A stretch of 64,000 nt of DNA from Paraclostridium bifermentans (GCF_019916025.1 NZ_CP079737.1:1-64000); one strand, 5' to 3'; counted from the first letter of the stretch, positions 40,662 to 55,458 are shown. The notes: generated from the letters alone by a model not told the origin. Numbers and translations are program-made.

Positions 40662-40690
40662 TTGACGATGTTAAATTAAGATGGTATAGT
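40662..40690 (+). promoter_or_regulatory. rrnD promoter
   Basis: -35 TTGACG (40662-40667), a 17-base spacer and -10 TATAGT (40685-40690). It is identical to rrnB and rrnC. Confidence 0.88.
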
Positions 40691-40845
40691 ATTACTTGTC
40701 CTTAAGAAAAGGGCAAAACAAAAATGAACTTTGAAAATTAAACAGTAGGTTAATTATAAAAATTCTTTTTTAAAGAATTAAACACAAACAACCAAGCCAG
40801 ATATTCAGATAATGATTAGCTGAGCGATGGACAACTTTTTAAATT

Positions 40846-42353
<1,508 letters not shown>

Positions 42354-42510
42354 AGTAATTGCCTACTGTTTAATTTTGAGAGCTTATTGTTCTCAAAATT
42401 AGTACTTAATTGTACTTTAGTACTTTGAAAACTGCATAACATTTAGTGATGATTAAATAAACCAATTATAAGAGAAGAAAACTCTTCAAAAAATAACACT
42501 TTTAATAACT

Positions 42511-45423
<2,913 letters not shown>

Positions 45424-45483
45424 AAGATTATTTAATCTTATAAATGTTATTCAGTTTTTAGAGTACTAACTCTAAATAAAGAT

Positions 45484-45598
<115 letters not shown>

Positions 45599-45603
<5 letters not shown>

Positions 45604-45749
45604 ATCTTTTTTATTTTACGTGGATTTAAGTGGTGGTTAGCATTAAGTTACATTTGAAGTCATAAAGCTGAGAAGATGCTTTAAAATGACTTCTGCATTG
45701 TAACTTAATACTAACCACTTTTTGGTATGTAAAAACAAAAAGATTACGT
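45599..45749 (+). repeat. Nested inverted repeat after rrnD 5S (covarying hairpin element)
   Basis: This is the counterpart of the element after rrnA. The outer arms are 45599-45611 and 45737-45749. The lower stem (45633-45652 with 45699-45718) has one mismatch and its sequence differs from rrnA at several paired positions. The apex is almost unchanged: GTCATAAAGCTGAGAAGATG, then a short bulge and ATGAC. TTTTTGG follows the hairpin. Confidence 0.8.
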
Positions 45750-45907
45750 TTGTATGAGATAGTATTAAAAACTGTGTTAAACCTCATGTTTCACGTTAAA
45801 CGATAGAAGTTTTATTTATAATAGTTTAATATTTAAAATAATCGCACATAAAGCCTTATATTAATTGCATATAAATTATTAAAATGATATGAGGTAGGTG
45901 CTTAGAT

Positions 45908-47842
45908 ATGAAGGTATATGATAGTAATAATATAAGAAGTATAGCTATATTAGGCCATAGTGGATGTGGAAAAACAAATTTAATTGAAGCAATGGCATAT
46001 ACTTCTAAAACTACAAATAAAATGCCTAAACTAACAGATAAGATAAGTATGACATATAGTATGAATTTAGTTCCTATAGAATATAGAGATTACAAATTAA
46101 ATTTACTAGATACTCCTGGATATTCTGATTTTACAGGAGACGTTATATCAGCTATAAGTGCTAGTGATGCTGCCGTTATCGTCATAGATGCTACTACTAG
46201 CATTCAAGTTGGAACAGAAAAAGCACTAGAACTTGCAGGAGAATCTATACCTAAACTTATATTTATAAATAAAATTGATAATGATAAATCCAGATATAAA
46301 GATTTAATTGAAGAACTAAGAGATAAATATAGTAACAAAATAGTACCTATGTATATGCCTATATATAATGGTGAGGAATTTATTAAGCTACATAATATCT
46401 TTGAAAGCGATTCAGATTTATGTGATGAATTTAAAATACAAGTAGAAGGAACAAGAGATGGATTATTAGAGTTAATAGCTGAAACAGATGATGAATTATT
46501 AGAAAAATATTTTAGTGGAGAAGATTTGACAGAAGAAGATATTAAGAGAGGTACAACTATAGGTATTCAAAATGGAGATATAATACCAGTTATATGTGGA
46601 TCTACAATAAACAATGTAGGTACAGAGGAGATATTAGGAATTATATCTAGCTATATTCAACCTAAGTGTGTGTATGAAAATGATAAGTTAAATGGAAGCA
46701 TATTTAAAACTATAGTAGACCCCTTTATAGGAAAAATGTCATATGTCAAAATATTACAAGGAAATATAAAAAAAGATATAGAAGTATATAATGTAAATAA
46801 GTCTATAAAAGAAAAAATTTATAATATATATACTATGAATAATAATGAGTTATCTGAGATACAATGTGCTAATGCAGGTGATATAGTTGTTATGACTAAG
46901 GTAAACTCCTTGCAGACAGGAGATTTTATATCTATAAATAAAAATGATAAAGCAGATGAACAACTTAACTTCCCTAAACCTCAAATATATTTTGCATTAC
47001 AAGCTAAAAATAAAGGTGATGAAGATAAAATTAGTGCTGTTTTAAGTAAAATATCAGAAGAAGATCCTACGATTACATGGAGCAGAAATGTGGAAACTAA
47101 ACAAGTTTTAATTGGTGGGCAAGGTGAGCTTCATATAAATATAGTTAAAAATAAAATGAAAGAAAAATTTGGCCTAGATGTAGATTTAACAGATTTAAAA
47201 GTTGCATATAGAGAAACTATAAAAGGAAAAGCAGATGTTCAAGGTAAGCATAAAAAACAATCTGGAGGACATGGACAGTATGGCGATGTTAAGATAAGGT
47301 TCGAGTATTCTAAAAATGATTTTGAATTTGAAGAAGATATATTTGGAGGATCTGTTCCTAAACAATATATACCTGCAGTTGAGAAGGGAATAAGAGAATC
47401 TATGTCAAAAGGAATACTAGCTGGATATCCAGTTACTAATATAAAGGCAACGCTTTATGATGGATCTTATCATGATGTAGATTCTTCAGAAATGGCTTTT
47501 AAATTAGCGGCTAATATAGCTTTTAAAAAGGGCGTAGAGCAAGCAGTACCCGTTCTTTTAGAACCTATAATGAAATTAACGATAGTAGTTCCAGATGAAT
47601 ATATGGGAGATGTTATGGGTGATATAAATAAAAAACGAGGAAGAATATTAGGTATGGAACCTACTGATAATGGTAAACAAGTTATTTATGCAAATGCTCC
47701 ACAAGCAGAAACATTTAAGTATGCTATAGATTTAAAAGCTATGACACAAGGTAGAGGTTATTTTGAAATGGAACTTGATAAATATGAGGAAGTTCCAACA
47801 CAAATTGCACAAAAAATAATATCTAACTCTGAAATTAATTAA
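45908..47842 (+). CDS. EF-G-like translational GTPase, divergent paralogue
   Basis: The 644-residue protein has the EF-G domain order. G1 is GHSGCGKT (16-23), G3 DTPGYSDF (68-75) and G4 NKID (121-124). Domain IV begins at SGGHGQYGDVKIRFE and domain V carries PDEYMGDVMGDINKKRGRI. It resembles the EF-G2 class rather than the main FusA. G1 to G3 spans about 19 residues less than in E. coli EF-G, removing most of switch I. The catalytic switch II His is Tyr72. Function could be ribosome-linked but not normal translocation. It stands alone between rrnD and clpC with its own terminator. Confidence 0.85.
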   Translation: MKVYDSNNIRSIAILGHSGCGKTNLIEAMAYTSKTTNKMPKLTDKISMTYSMNLVPIEYRDYKLNLLDTPGYSDFTGDVISAISASDAAVIVIDATTSIQVGTEKALELAGESIPKLIFINKIDNDKSRYKDLIEELRDKYSNKIVPMYMPIYNGEEFIKLHNIFESDSDLCDEFKIQVEGTRDGLLELIAETDDELLEKYFSGEDLTEEDIKRGTTIGIQNGDIIPVICGSTINNVGTEEILGIISSYIQPKCVYENDKLNGSIFKTIVDPFIGKMSYVKILQGNIKKDIEVYNVNKSIKEKIYNIYTMNNNELSEIQCANAGDIVVMTKVNSLQTGDFISINKNDKADEQLNFPKPQIYFALQAKNKGDEDKISAVLSKISEEDPTITWSRNVETKQVLIGGQGELHINIVKNKMKEKFGLDVDLTDLKVAYRETIKGKADVQGKHKKQSGGHGQYGDVKIRFEYSKNDFEFEEDIFGGSVPKQYIPAVEKGIRESMSKGILAGYPVTNIKATLYDGSYHDVDSSEMAFKLAANIAFKKGVEQAVPVLLEPIMKLTIVVPDEYMGDVMGDINKKRGRILGMEPTDNGKQVIYANAPQAETFKYAIDLKAMTQGRGYFEMELDKYEEVPTQIAQKIISNSEIN

Positions 47843-47860
47843 TTTATAAATTTAATTAAA

Positions 47861-47895
47861 AAATCCTAGGAATATAATTCCTAGGATTTCTTTAT
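47861..47895 (+). terminator. Intrinsic terminator
   Basis: AAATCCTAGGAAT (47861-47873) pairs perfectly with ATTCCTAGGATTT (47877-47889) and is followed by CTTTAT. It separates the EF-G-like gene from clpC. Confidence 0.85.
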
Positions 47896-47969
47896 ATTAT
47901 TGAAACAATAAAAACTATTAGGGCATATAGTATATATATATCTAATATTAAAATTGAGGAGGGACTATA

Positions 47970-50270
47970 TTGTACTTTGACAAATTTTCTAAGGTAGCTC
48001 AAAAAGCAATAGATATATCTATAGAGTATGCAAAAGAGTTTGGGCATAGAGTGGTTGGTACAGAACATTTATTAATTGGTTTAATTAAAGAAAAAGAAGG
48101 AACAGCTTCTAAGATTTTATTAAAATTAGGGATGGATGAAGATATAATATGTGAAAAAATTATAGATATATATGGAATAGGAATTAATGATAGTACAGAT
48201 GATATTTTTTTAAGTCCTAGAAGCAAAGACGTATTAGATAACTCAGCTATATTTGCAGAACAATTTGATAGTATTCTTATAGATACTGAACATATCTTGT
48301 TAGCAATTTTACAAGAAACAGATAGTTTAGCAGTGAAAATTCTAAGTATGAATAATATAACTGAGCAAGTCATAATTAAATCTTTGATAGAGGTGTCTAG
48401 ACCAGAAACAAGTATAATACTTTTTAGAGATGAAAGTAAAAACGAAGAACCTAAGAAAGAAAAGGAAAAATTAAATATTCCTACACTTGAGAAATATGCA
48501 GTTAACCTAAATGAATATGCAAAGACTTCTAAATTAGATCCACTAATTGGTAGAGAAGATGAAATGCAAAGAATTATTCAAATTTTAAGTAGGAGAACTA
48601 AAAACAATCCTATATTAATTGGTGATCCTGGAGTAGGAAAGACTGCTATAGTAGAAGGGTTAGCAATTAATATAGAAAGCAACAAAGTACCTAGTTCCCT
48701 TCAAGGAAAGCTTATATACAGTTTAGATATAGGAGGAATGCTTGCAGGAGCTAAGTATAGAGGTGAGTTTGAAGAAAGAATAAAGAAAGTAATAGAAGAA
48801 GTTGTCAAATCTGATAACATTATATTATTTATAGATGAGATGCATACTATAGTAGGAGCAGGAGCAACAGGAGAAAATTCTATGGATGCATCTAATATAC
48901 TAAAGCCAGTATTGTCAAGAGGAGATATACAAGTTATAGGTGCTACAACTATAGATGAATATAGAAAGAGTATAGAAAAGGATACTGGATTAGAGAGAAG
49001 ATTACAACCAATTTTAATTGAAGAGCCAACTAAAGAGGAATCAATCAAAATTTTAAAAGGGTTAAAAGAAAAATACGAAAATTTTCATGGCGTAAAAATA
49101 ACAGAAGAAGCAATAAAAGCAGCAGTTGATTTATCAAGTCGATATATTGTAGATAGATATCTACCAGATAAGGCAGTTGATATAATTGATGAGTCTGCTT
49201 CTAGAATCAGAATGAAGAATTTAAAATTAAAAAATAATAAACCTACAGTTAATAGTGAAATAGTTACAGAGGTAATAGGTTTATGGACTGGAATACCTAT
49301 AAGTAAAATAGTTAAATCTGAAGGAGATAAATTACTAAACTTAGAATCTATACTTCATCAAAGAGTTATTGGGCAAGAGGAGGCTGTAAATGCTGTATCA
49401 AAAGCAGTTAGAAGATCTAGAGCAGGATTAAAAGATCCCAAAAGACCAATAGGATCATTCTTATTCTTAGGGCCTACAGGTGTTGGTAAAACAGAATTAT
49501 GTAAAGCATTAGCAGAAGCTCATTTTGGAAATGAAAATCAAATTATTAGGATAGATATGTCAGAATATATGGAAAAACATTCAGTTTCAAAGCTAATAGG
49601 ATCTCCTCCTGGATATATAGGGCATGATGATGGAGGTCAATTGACTGAAGCTGTAAGAAGACATCCGTATACTTTAGTTTTATTTGATGAAATAGAGAAA
49701 GCACATGAAGATGTATTTAATATACTACTTCAAGTATTAGATGAAGGAAGATTAACAGATTCTAAAGGAAGAACTGTAGATTTTAAGAATACACTAATAA
49801 TTATGACGTCTAATATAGGTGCAAAAAGTATAAATAAACAACAAATAATTGGTTTTTCAGCTTCTGAAAATAAAAATGTAATTGATGAAAATTATAAAGC
49901 TATGAAAGAAAAAATTTTATCAGAAGTTAAGAATAGATTTAAACCAGAATTTATAAATAGGATTGATGATATAGTGGTTTTCCATAAATTAAATATAGAT
50001 AATTTACATGAAATTTCTAAAATAATGCTTAGTAATTTAATAAGCAGATTAAATCAACTTAATATTAGCTTAGAAATTTCAGATGATGTTTTAAATCTTA
50101 TATCTAAATATGGAATAGACTTAGAATATGGAGCTAGACCTTTAAAAAGGGCTATTCAAAAAGAAATAGAAGATGTATTAGCGGATATGATATTGAGTGA
50201 AGATATAAAAAAAGGAGATAATATAGTAGCTAAAGTTGTTGAAGAAAAAGTTATATTTGAAAATAAATGA
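47970..50270 (+). CDS. clpC: ClpC-type AAA+ unfoldase lacking the middle domain
   Basis: The 766-residue protein has two Clp N-repeats (1-145). NBD1 has Walker A GDPGVGKT (218-225) and LFIDEMH; NBD2 has GPTGVGKT (501-508) and LFDEIEKAH. An IGF loop near 627 would dock ClpP, so it should feed a ClpCP protease. Between NBD1 and NBD2 ([20 protein letters not shown] to [12 protein letters not shown]) the coiled-coil M-domain of Bacillus ClpC is absent, accounting for the shorter length. The start is TTG at 47970 with GAGGAGGG upstream. The usual partners ctsR, mcsA and mcsB are not upstream; rrnD and the EF-G-like gene are. Confidence 0.93.
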   Translation: MYFDKFSKVAQKAIDISIEYAKEFGHRVVGTEHLLIGLIKEKEGTASKILLKLGMDEDIICEKIIDIYGIGINDSTDDIFLSPRSKDVLDNSAIFAEQFDSILIDTEHILLAILQETDSLAVKILSMNNITEQVIIKSLIEVSRPETSIILFRDESKNEEPKKEKEKLNIPTLEKYAVNLNEYAKTSKLDPLIGREDEMQRIIQILSRRTKNNPILIGDPGVGKTAIVEGLAINIESNKVPSSLQGKLIYSLDIGGMLAGAKYRGEFEERIKKVIEEVVKSDNIILFIDEMHTIVGAGATGENSMDASNILKPVLSRGDIQVIGATTIDEYRKSIEKDTGLERRLQPILIEEPTKEESIKILKGLKEKYENFHGVKITEEAIKAAVDLSSRYIVDRYLPDKAVDIIDESASRIRMKNLKLKNNKPTVNSEIVTEVIGLWTGIPISKIVKSEGDKLLNLESILHQRVIGQEEAVNAVSKAVRRSRAGLKDPKRPIGSFLFLGPTGVGKTELCKALAEAHFGNENQIIRIDMSEYMEKHSVSKLIGSPPGYIGHDDGGQLTEAVRRHPYTLVLFDEIEKAHEDVFNILLQVLDEGRLTDSKGRTVDFKNTLIIMTSNIGAKSINKQQIIGFSASENKNVIDENYKAMKEKILSEVKNRFKPEFINRIDDIVVFHKLNIDNLHEISKIMLSNLISRLNQLNISLEISDDVLNLISKYGIDLEYGARPLKRAIQKEIEDVLADMILSEDIKKGDNIVAKVVEEKVIFENK

Positions 50271-50312
50271 TTAAAAATGTAAAAAATTAATCTTAAAACT
50301 GCTTCTTTTATT

Positions 50313-50355
50313 GGAAATTACATTTAATTCTAAACTGATGATAAATGTAATTTCC
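50313..50355. repeat. Perfect inverted repeat between clpC and radA
   Basis: GGAAATTACATTTA (50313-50326) and TAAATGTAATTTCC (50342-50355) are perfectly complementary. No T run follows on the + strand, so it is not a standard terminator. An operator or an mRNA end structure is possible. Confidence 0.6.
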
Positions 50356-50507
50356 GAGCTATGCATTTTATTAAAAACTATGATTTATAAGTATACAATC
50401 AACTTAAATTAAGTGAATTTTTTTATATATTATAAATTTAACATATTAATAGATATATATGATAAAATTAATAATATATAAAAAATTACATAAGGGTGAG
50501 TTTATAA

Positions 50508-51887
50508 ATGGCTAAAATAAAAACTAAATATGTGTGTCAAGAATGTGGGTATGAGAATAGTAAATGGCTAGGAAAATGTCCAGAATGTAGCAAATGGAAT
50601 ACATTTGTCGAAGAAATAGAAGAGAAAACTTCAAAATCAAATAAAGAAGTTTTTGTTATAGATAAATCATCATCTAGACCTTTAAATATAAACTCGATAG
50701 AAACTATAAAAGAGCAAAGATTTTCAACTTGCATAAACGAGTTAGATAGAGTTTTAGGTGGAGGTGTAGTTAAAGGATCATTAGTTTTAGTCGGAGGGGA
50801 TCCAGGTATTGGGAAGTCAACGTTACTTATACAAGTTTCAAGTAATGTTGCTAATAGTGGTAAAAAAGTTTTATACATATCAGGAGAAGAATCTGCATCT
50901 CAAATAAAAATGAGGGCTCAAAGATTAGGAATAAAGTCCGATAATTTATATATATTTGCTGAAAATAACTTGAGCATAATAGAAGCTCACTTAGAAAGTG
51001 TAAATCCAGACTTAATTATATTAGACTCTATACAAACTGTTTTTAGTCCTGAAATTACATCTGCTCCAGGTACTGTAAGCCAGATAAAGGAAGGTACTTC
51101 GAGATTTATGAAAATTTCTAAAAAAATGGGTATATCAACCTTTGTAGTTGGACATGTAACTAAAGAAGGTGCACTAGCAGGACCGAAGGTATTAGAACAT
51201 ATGGTAGACACTGTATTATATTTTGAAGGAGAACGATTCAATACGTATAGATTGATAAGAGCTGTAAAAAATAGATTTGGGTCTACAAATGAATTAGGTG
51301 TATTTGAGATGCGAGAAATAGGATTAGTTGAGTTAGAAAATCCATCTAAAATACTTATAGCCGAAAAACCAAAAGATGTAGCAGGGTCTATAATTATATC
51401 TACAGTAGAAGGTACTAGACCAATGCTTTTAGAATTGCAAGCACTAGCATCACCTACTAGTTTTGGTATTCCTAAAAGAACGGCTACAGGAGTTGATTAT
51501 AATAGAGTATCTTTACTTATGGCTGTTCTTGAAAAACGTGTTGGGATGCAAATACAAAACCAGGATATATACATAAATGTTGTTGGAGGAATAAAAATTA
51601 ATGAGCCGTCTATAGATCTAGGCATAGTTATGGCTATAGCTTCTAGTTTTAGAAACATACCTATAGATGGGAATGTAGCAATTACAGGAGAAGTTGGATT
51701 AACAGGAGAAGTAAGAGCGGTGAGCTTTATAGAAAAGAGAATCGCAGAATGTAAGAAGCTAGGTTTCACTAAAATAGTTATTCCAAAGAGCAATTATGAG
51801 GCTGTTAAAGATGTAAAAGGGATAGATATATGTCCAGTGGATAGTGTAAGACAAGCTATAAATACGGTATTAGGAGGAAATAGATAA
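50508..51887 (+). CDS. radA: DNA repair protein RadA (Sms)
   Basis: RadA is a RecA-like helicase that drives branch migration during recombination. The 459-residue protein starts with a four-Cys zinc finger (Cys10, 13, 24, 27). Walker A GGDPGIGKST is at 96-105 and the RadA-specific KNRFG motif (VKNRFGSTNE) is intact. A Lon-like C-terminal domain follows. AAGGGTGAG precedes the ATG. disA begins one base after the stop, a pairing conserved in Firmicutes, where RadA modulates DisA. Confidence 0.98.
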   Translation: MAKIKTKYVCQECGYENSKWLGKCPECSKWNTFVEEIEEKTSKSNKEVFVIDKSSSRPLNINSIETIKEQRFSTCINELDRVLGGGVVKGSLVLVGGDPGIGKSTLLIQVSSNVANSGKKVLYISGEESASQIKMRAQRLGIKSDNLYIFAENNLSIIEAHLESVNPDLIILDSIQTVFSPEITSAPGTVSQIKEGTSRFMKISKKMGISTFVVGHVTKEGALAGPKVLEHMVDTVLYFEGERFNTYRLIRAVKNRFGSTNELGVFEMREIGLVELENPSKILIAEKPKDVAGSIIISTVEGTRPMLLELQALASPTSFGIPKRTATGVDYNRVSLLMAVLEKRVGMQIQNQDIYINVVGGIKINEPSIDLGIVMAIASSFRNIPIDGNVAITGEVGLTGEVRAVSFIEKRIAECKKLGFTKIVIPKSNYEAVKDVKGIDICPVDSVRQAINTVLGGNR

Positions 51888-51888
51888 A

Positions 51889-52959
51889 ATGGATGATTTT
51901 TTTAGTGGCAAAAAAGCAATTAGAACGCTAAAAATGATATCTCCTGGTACAGACCTTAGATTGGGAATAGACCATGTTTTAAAGGCTAAAACAGGAGGGC
52001 TTATTGTAATTGCTGATAGCGATGAGGTTATGAGCATTGTTGATGGGGGGTTTGCTATAAATGCAGAATATTCTCCAGCATACTTATATGAGTTAGCTAA
52101 AATGGATGGAGCTATAGTTTTAAGTTCGGATATAAAGAAGATACTTTTTGCAAATGCTCAACTTATACCAGATTACTCAATTGAAACAGCTGAAACTGGA
52201 ACAAGACATAGAACTGCTGAAAGAGTTGCAAAACAAACTGGAGGAATTGTAATAGCTATATCTCAAAGAAGAAATGTTATAACTGTATATCAAGGGGATA
52301 AGAAATATGTAGTAGAAGATATATCAAAGATATTTACTAAAGCTAATCAAGCATTACAAACTCTAGAAAAATATAAGTCTGTTTTAGACCAAGCTATAAT
52401 AAGTTTAAATGCACTAGAATTTAAAGATTTCGTAACTTTGTATGATGTTGTACTCGTAGTTCAAAAGATAGAAATGGTTATGAGAGTGACAAATATAATT
52501 GAAAAGTATATAGTAGAATTAGGTGTGGAAGGTACACTTTTAAGTATGCAGGTTGATGAACTAATGGGAACAACTAAAATAGATCAAAACCAAATACTAA
52601 AAGATTATAAAAGAAATGATATGAATTTAGCTGAATTTAAGAAAAAAATTATATCATTATCATCAGAAGAGTTACTTGATTTAGCAAATATAGCAAAAAT
52701 GTTAGGATATACAGGTTTCTCAGAAAGTATGGATATGCCGATTAGACCAAGAGGATATAGAATATTAAATAAAATACATAGATTGCCTAGTGCTATAATT
52801 GAGAATTTAGTTAATTATTTTGAAGATTTTCAGGATATACTATGTGCAACAATTGAAGATTTAGACGATGTTGAGGGAATAGGTGAAATAAGAGCAAAAT
52901 ATATAAAAAATGGACTTATAAAAATGCAAGAATTATCACTTATAGATAGACATATATAA
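51889..52959 (+). CDS. disA: Diadenylate cyclase DisA
   Basis: DisA is an octameric DNA-scanning enzyme that makes cyclic di-AMP from ATP and slows when it meets branched DNA. The DAC domain shows the catalytic DGA (73-75) and RHR (106-108, GTRHRTAE). A helical linker and a C-terminal helix-hairpin-helix (IEDLDDVEGIGEIRAKYI) bind DNA. The 356-residue length is normal. Its ATG follows the radA stop by one base, with AGGAGG inside the end of radA. Confidence 0.98.
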   Translation: MDDFFSGKKAIRTLKMISPGTDLRLGIDHVLKAKTGGLIVIADSDEVMSIVDGGFAINAEYSPAYLYELAKMDGAIVLSSDIKKILFANAQLIPDYSIETAETGTRHRTAERVAKQTGGIVIAISQRRNVITVYQGDKKYVVEDISKIFTKANQALQTLEKYKSVLDQAIISLNALEFKDFVTLYDVVLVVQKIEMVMRVTNIIEKYIVELGVEGTLLSMQVDELMGTTKIDQNQILKDYKRNDMNLAEFKKKIISLSSEELLDLANIAKMLGYTGFSESMDMPIRPRGYRILNKIHRLPSAIIENLVNYFEDFQDILCATIEDLDDVEGIGEIRAKYIKNGLIKMQELSLIDRHI

Positions 52960-53057
52960 TATATTATGTCAAATTTGAAACAATATTGTGCTTGAATATA
53001 GTTAACAGTTTGATTATAATAAGAAAATATTAAGGAAAAAATATAGGGGGTGAAAAT

Positions 53058-54146
53058 TTGGTATCTAAGATAATAAGAGCGATACTTACATTAGTAGGAT
53101 TCGTGTTAGGTATGACAACGTATATATCATTAGTTCAAAAATTTCCTCAAATTTCGTTAGGATCAGAGCTATATGTATTTATAATTTCTATAGTTATTGG
53201 AGTAGTAATAGGTTTTGTATTCTTTATAATAGCTCCTTGGATTATGAACAAATCTAGGAAAATAGCAAAAGCTATGGATAGGGAAATTTCTAAATATCCT
53301 CAAACAGATATAATATTAGGTACTATAGGACTAATAGTTGGTTTTGTTATAGCTTATCTTGTAAGTCAATTAATATTGATGTTAAAGATACCTGTAATAG
53401 GAAGCTTACTATCTTTATTTACATATGTATTTTTAGGTTATTTAGGTAGTAGAATAGCACTAAAGAGTAAGGATGATATTTTTAACTTAAACAAGTTAAC
53501 TAGATTATCTGTAAATAAGGACAAGAATTCTAAAAAAGAAGAAAAAAGTATACCACCTAAAGTTCTAGACACTAGTGTTATTATAGACGGTAGAATTGCT
53601 GAAATATGCCAAACTGGATTTATAGAAGGTAAGCTTGTAATTCCTACTTTCGTTCTAGATGAATTAAGACATATAGCAGACTCTTCAGATGACTTAAAAA
53701 GAGTTAGAGGTAGAAGAGGATTAGATATACTTAACATAATTCAAAAAGAATTAAATATTGAAGTTGAAATAAGCAACAGAGATTTTGATGATATAGCAGA
53801 AGTTGATGCAAAATTATTAAAGTTAGCTGAAACACTTGGGGGTAAAGTTGTTACAAATGACTACAATTTAAACAAGGTAGCTCAAGTTCAAGGTGTTGAA
53901 GTTCTTAATATAAATGAATTAGCTAATGCGATTAAACCAGTAGCGATACCTGGTGAACATATGATAGTTCAAGTTGTTAAAGAAGGTAAGGAATCTAATC
54001 AGGGTATAGCCTATTTAGATGATGGTACTATGATTGTAGTAGATGGTGGAAAGAAACATATGGGAGAAACTATAAGTGTTTTAGTTACATCGGTATTACA
54101 AACACCAGCAGGAAGAATGATATTTGGAAAACCTAAAGTTGATTAG
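53058..54146 (+). CDS. yacL: YacL-type PIN-TRAM membrane protein
   Basis: The 362-residue protein has four predicted transmembrane helices in the first 130 residues. A PIN nuclease-like domain follows, with the acidic residues in LDTSVIIDGRI, LDELRHI and VTNDYNL. A C-terminal TRAM domain (IPGEHMIVQVVKEG) ends it. YacL is conserved downstream of disA in Firmicutes; a role in RNA binding or cleavage at the membrane is suspected, not shown. The start is TTG at 53058 with GGGGGTG upstream. Confidence 0.9.
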   Translation: MVSKIIRAILTLVGFVLGMTTYISLVQKFPQISLGSELYVFIISIVIGVVIGFVFFIIAPWIMNKSRKIAKAMDREISKYPQTDIILGTIGLIVGFVIAYLVSQLILMLKIPVIGSLLSLFTYVFLGYLGSRIALKSKDDIFNLNKLTRLSVNKDKNSKKEEKSIPPKVLDTSVIIDGRIAEICQTGFIEGKLVIPTFVLDELRHIADSSDDLKRVRGRRGLDILNIIQKELNIEVEISNRDFDDIAEVDAKLLKLAETLGGKVVTNDYNLNKVAQVQGVEVLNINELANAIKPVAIPGEHMIVQVVKEGKESNQGIAYLDDGTMIVVDGGKKHMGETISVLVTSVLQTPAGRMIFGKPKVD

Positions 54147-54150
54147 TTAA

Positions 54151-54185
54151 AAGTCTTCAGGATAAAAGTTCTGAAGGCTTTTTTT
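54151..54185 (+). terminator. Intrinsic terminator after yacL
   Basis: AAGTCTTCAG (54151-54160) pairs with CTGAAGGCTT (54171-54180, one wobble) and is followed by TTTTT. Confidence 0.88.
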
Positions 54186-54281
54186 GATAAAGTGAATTGA
54201 ATTTTTTAGTTTATTAAAATTTAATTATTACTATGGTAAAATATATTTAAGTTATTTATTCGTATTGTAAGAGGTGAGTTT

Positions 54282-54962
54282 ATGAATGGTGTTGTAATAG
54301 TAGCAGCGGGAACTGGAAGTAGAATGAAGAAAGATATAAATAAGCAATTTATAAAGCTAAAAAATAAGGAAATTGTAGCACACACTATAGAGAAATTTTA
54401 TAATAGTGAAAATATAGATGATATAGTTGTTGTTATAAGAGAAGATGAAGAAGAATACTTTAATAAAAATATTAAAGAGAAATATGGATTTACAAACATA
54501 AAAGTAGCACATGGAGGAAATGAAAGACAAGATTCTGTGTTCAATGGAATAAAAATGTTAAAAAAAGAATGTGAAGTAGTATTAATACATGATGGTGCTA
54601 GACCTTTTGTAACAGAGGATATAATAAAGAGATCTATAAATAAAGCTAATGAGCATAATGCTATAGTTGTTGGAGTTAAGGTAAAAGATACAATAAAAGT
54701 AGTAAGTGATAATGGAAATATTATAGATACTCCAAACAGAAGTTATTTATGGGCGGTACAAACTCCTCAGGTTTTTAAATATGATATTATAAAAAAAGCA
54801 TACGAAGATGCATATAATAACAATTACTATGGAACTGATGATGCAATGTTAGTAGAAAGAATAGGTTATAATGTTAAAATGATAGAAGGGTCATATAATA
54901 ATATAAAAATAACGACACAAGAAGACTTGGAATTTGGAGAGCAAATTTTAAAAAATATATAA
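54282..54962 (+). CDS. ispD: 2-C-methyl-D-erythritol 4-phosphate cytidylyltransferase
   Basis: IspD is the third step of the MEP isoprenoid pathway and joins CTP to methylerythritol phosphate. The 226-residue protein has the nucleotide loop VVIVAAGTGSRMKKDINKQF. HDGARPFV, a substrate-contacting motif, and the AVQTPQVFK segment follow. AAGAGGTGAG precedes the ATG. ispF follows after 16 bases, so steps 3 and 5 of the pathway are co-expressed. The order disA-yacL-ispD-ispF is conserved in related bacteria. Confidence 0.97.
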   Translation: MNGVVIVAAGTGSRMKKDINKQFIKLKNKEIVAHTIEKFYNSENIDDIVVVIREDEEEYFNKNIKEKYGFTNIKVAHGGNERQDSVFNGIKMLKKECEVVLIHDGARPFVTEDIIKRSINKANEHNAIVVGVKVKDTIKVVSDNGNIIDTPNRSYLWAVQTPQVFKYDIIKKAYEDAYNNNYYGTDDAMLVERIGYNVKMIEGSYNNIKITTQEDLEFGEQILKNI

Positions 54963-54978
54963 TTTCGGAGGATAAAAA

Positions 54979-55458
54979 ATGAGAGTAGGAATGGGATATG
55001 ATGTTCATAAGCTAGTTGAAAATAGAAAATTAATATTAGGTGGAGTTGAAATAGAACACGAAAAAGGATTATTGGGACACTCAGATGCAGATGTTTTACT
55101 TCATGCGATAATGGACTCTATACTAGGGGCATTAGCACTTGGAGATATAGGTAAGCACTTCCCTGATACAGATGAAAAGTATAAAGGTGCAGACAGTATG
55201 AAATTATTAGAGCATGTATACAATTTAATAAAAGAAAAAGGATATGCTATTGGAAACTTAGATGCGACAATTATAGCACAAGCCCCTAAAATGGCTCCAC
55301 ACATACAAAAAATGAGAGAAAATATAGCAAGAGTTTTAAATACAGATATAAACAATGTAAATGTTAAAGCAACAACAGAAGAGGGATTAGGTTTCACAGG
55401 AAACAAAGAAGGAATTTCATCGCAAAGTATTTGTTTATTAATTAACATTGACAATTAG
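54979..55458 (+). CDS. ispF: 2-C-methyl-D-erythritol 2,4-cyclodiphosphate synthase
   Basis: IspF cyclises CDP-methylerythritol phosphate. The 159-residue length is typical of this homotrimer. The zinc ligands are in GMGYDVHKL (Asp and His) and the conserved [13 protein letters not shown], followed by [11 protein letters not shown] and the C-terminal [19 protein letters not shown] precedes the ATG. No terminator hairpin is obvious between it and the proS leader. Confidence 0.98.
   Translation: MRVGMGYDVHKLVENRKLILGGVEIEHEKGLLGHSDADVLLHAIMDSILGALALGDIGKHFPDTDEKYKGADSMKLLEHVYNLIKEKGYAIGNLDATIIAQAPKMAPHIQKMRENIARVLNTDINNVNVKATTEEGLGFTGNKEGISSQSICLLINIDN

Noticed and set aside
45908-47842. EF-G-like protein as a Tet(M)-type tetracycline resistance protein
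   Set aside because: G-motifs and domain IV (GGHGQYGDVKIRFE) are of the EF-G2 kind, and there is no resistance-gene context or mobile element nearby.
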